Of a stretch of DNA of 64,000 nucleotides, positions 63,267 to 64,000 are shown one piece after another (position 1 is the first letter of the stretch; every line of letters starts with the position of its first letter). The stretch is from Umbelopsis ramanniana AG (lineage: Eukaryota; Mucoromycota; Umbelopsidomycetes; Umbelopsidales; Umbelopsidaceae). Location: contig NW_026252088.1 of the NCBI RefSeq assembly GCF_025399195.1, forward strand, positions 372,001-436,000, in the 5' to 3' direction. The notes below the pieces were generated by a model, which worked only from the letters and a program-made list of their open reading frames with translations, made no database searches and was not told the origin of the DNA. Position numbers and translations under genes: made by a program.

Positions 63267-64000
63267 ATGGAGACAACTAGTGCACCAACAACACCACAGC
63301 GTGTTAAGACTCACCATAAATCCCAATACGATTCAGAAAACCTTTGTGAGTAACCTTTGCGATGGCTGCGAGAATCATTATACCATGTGCCTTCTAACGC
63401 GGTCCTATTATTCTTCATTAGCTTCTGCCAAAGGACTTCTCGACAGTAGTCCCATAACGTCGAAAGTGTATTATAGAAATGAAACACCATTGACGCCTAT
63501 TCGGACACCACTCAAAGACAGCAACAATCTGTCATCTCCATCACAATTTGCAACATCACCACTTGTCAAGCAAGAGCCGTCCCCTGCTCAAAATACTCGC
63601 ATCCAGAACACAGTCCAAAGCCCTACCACTATAACCGGCTCGTACATCGAAAAAGTTACTGTCGGCCGGTGCAGTGCTGCAACACATCAAGTTGGCCGGC
63701 GCAACCGATTACTTAGTCGCATTCATTTATCCATCAGCTGGAACGAAGCATCATCTCAGTTTGAACTCACTGTTCTTGGGCTGAACGGTCTGAAAGTGGA
63801 CGAAAAACCCTGCACACAGAAAGAAACAGTTGTTCTTGAAGACGGATCTATCATCGATATTGTCGGTGAAGTAGTACAATTCAACTTCCCACCAAGCGAG
63901 CAAGATGAGCTTTCTCTAGCAGACGACTCCAGCGTCTTTGATATCAAGACTCCTCTATCTCCCGCAATATCAGTTGGTCAAGACTCACTTGAAGAGCAGC
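63267..64000 (+). CDS. FHA-domain protein, Tos4/Plm2-like (3' end outside window)
   Basis: Exon 1 (63267-63345) codes METTSAPTTPQRVKTHHKSQ; exon 2 starts at 63422 and is open to the window end. A Ser/Thr/Pro-rich region with several TP sites (NETPLTPIRTPLKD) precedes the FHA domain: YIEKVTVGRCSAATHQVGRR, NRLLSRIHLSISW, FELTVLGLNGLKVDEKPC and VLEDGSIIDIVGEVVQFNF. The GR, SRxH and NG landmarks of phosphothreonine-binding FHA folds are all present. The LGxNGxKVD and DIxGE features resemble yeast Tos4/Plm2, G1/S-regulated chromatin proteins that bind HDACs. The assignment to Tos4/Plm2 is inference. Confidence 0.7.

Overview
The window is nuclear DNA of a filamentous fungus. Almost every gene is split by short GT-AG introns (about 50-90 nt) with CTAAC/CTAAT-like branch sites. 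The gene set combines fungal markers (STS1/Cut8, VTS1, Egt1-type ergothioneine synthase, PRM10-like ThrE transporter, YAE1) with genes lost from yeasts but kept in early-diverging fungi (COP1, spastin, CaMKK with an RP insert, a PTTG1IP-like PSI protein). This points to Mucoromycota, probably Mucorales; that placement is inference. I see no rRNA, tRNA, CRISPR array, plasmid feature or intact transposon. I count 31 recognisable or well-supported protein genes plus one very small candidate ORF. Exon models were built by hand from splice signals, reading frame and family resemblance.

Layout. 0-6 kb, + strand: 3' end of MLH3, an SRAP/HMCES DNA-crosslink sensor only 38 bp downstream, and the APC/C subunit CDC27. 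5.8-12.6 kb, +: poly(A) polymerase and a complete COP1 E3 ligase (RING, coiled coil, WD40). 12.9-19.3 kb: three oxidative-defence genes in a row, namely ergothioneine synthase EGT1 (+), a TLDc/OXR1 protein (+) and glucose-6-phosphate dehydrogenase (-). 20.4-23.2 kb: MIC60 (-) and ATP synthase subunit h (+), sharing a 199-bp divergent promoter. 23.4-29.1 kb: dihydrofolate synthase (-), a 1.6-kb gene-poor stretch with a degenerate tandem repeat, then a 14-TM-type MFS transporter (+). 29.3-40.1 kb, all -: CENP-N/Chl4, CaMKK, STS1/Cut8, VTS1/Smaug, SEC23. 40.5-43.8 kb, +: spastin and inositol-pentakisphosphate 2-kinase. 44.4-52.2 kb, -: PP1 catalytic subunit, ThrE-like transporter, Tctex dynein light chain, a GPS2-like protein, COP9 signalosome subunit 7. 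52.6-57.2 kb: ISD11 (+), YAE1 (-), AP180/CALM (-). 58.2-64 kb: PSI-domain membrane protein (+), a GH8 glycosidase (-), a histidine acid phosphatase (-), and a 3'-truncated FHA-domain Tos4/Plm2-like gene (+).

Most neighbours are unrelated housekeeping genes. Some share a theme: MLH3 and HMCES (DNA repair), EGT1-TLDc-G6PD (redox), MIC60 and ATP14 (cristae), ISD11 and YAE1 (Fe-S proteins), COP1 and CSN7 (same regulatory system, but 40 kb apart). The strongest unusual observations are: two apparent 2-nt micro-exons in the MFS gene; a UIM plus a terminal PIP-like box on the SRAP protein; a GH8 enzyme of bacterial type in a fungus; a CACGTG element 60-125 bp upstream of six start codons; an ACGCG cluster in front of the Tos4-like gene; and an array of Prk1/Ark1-type sites in the AP180 tail.
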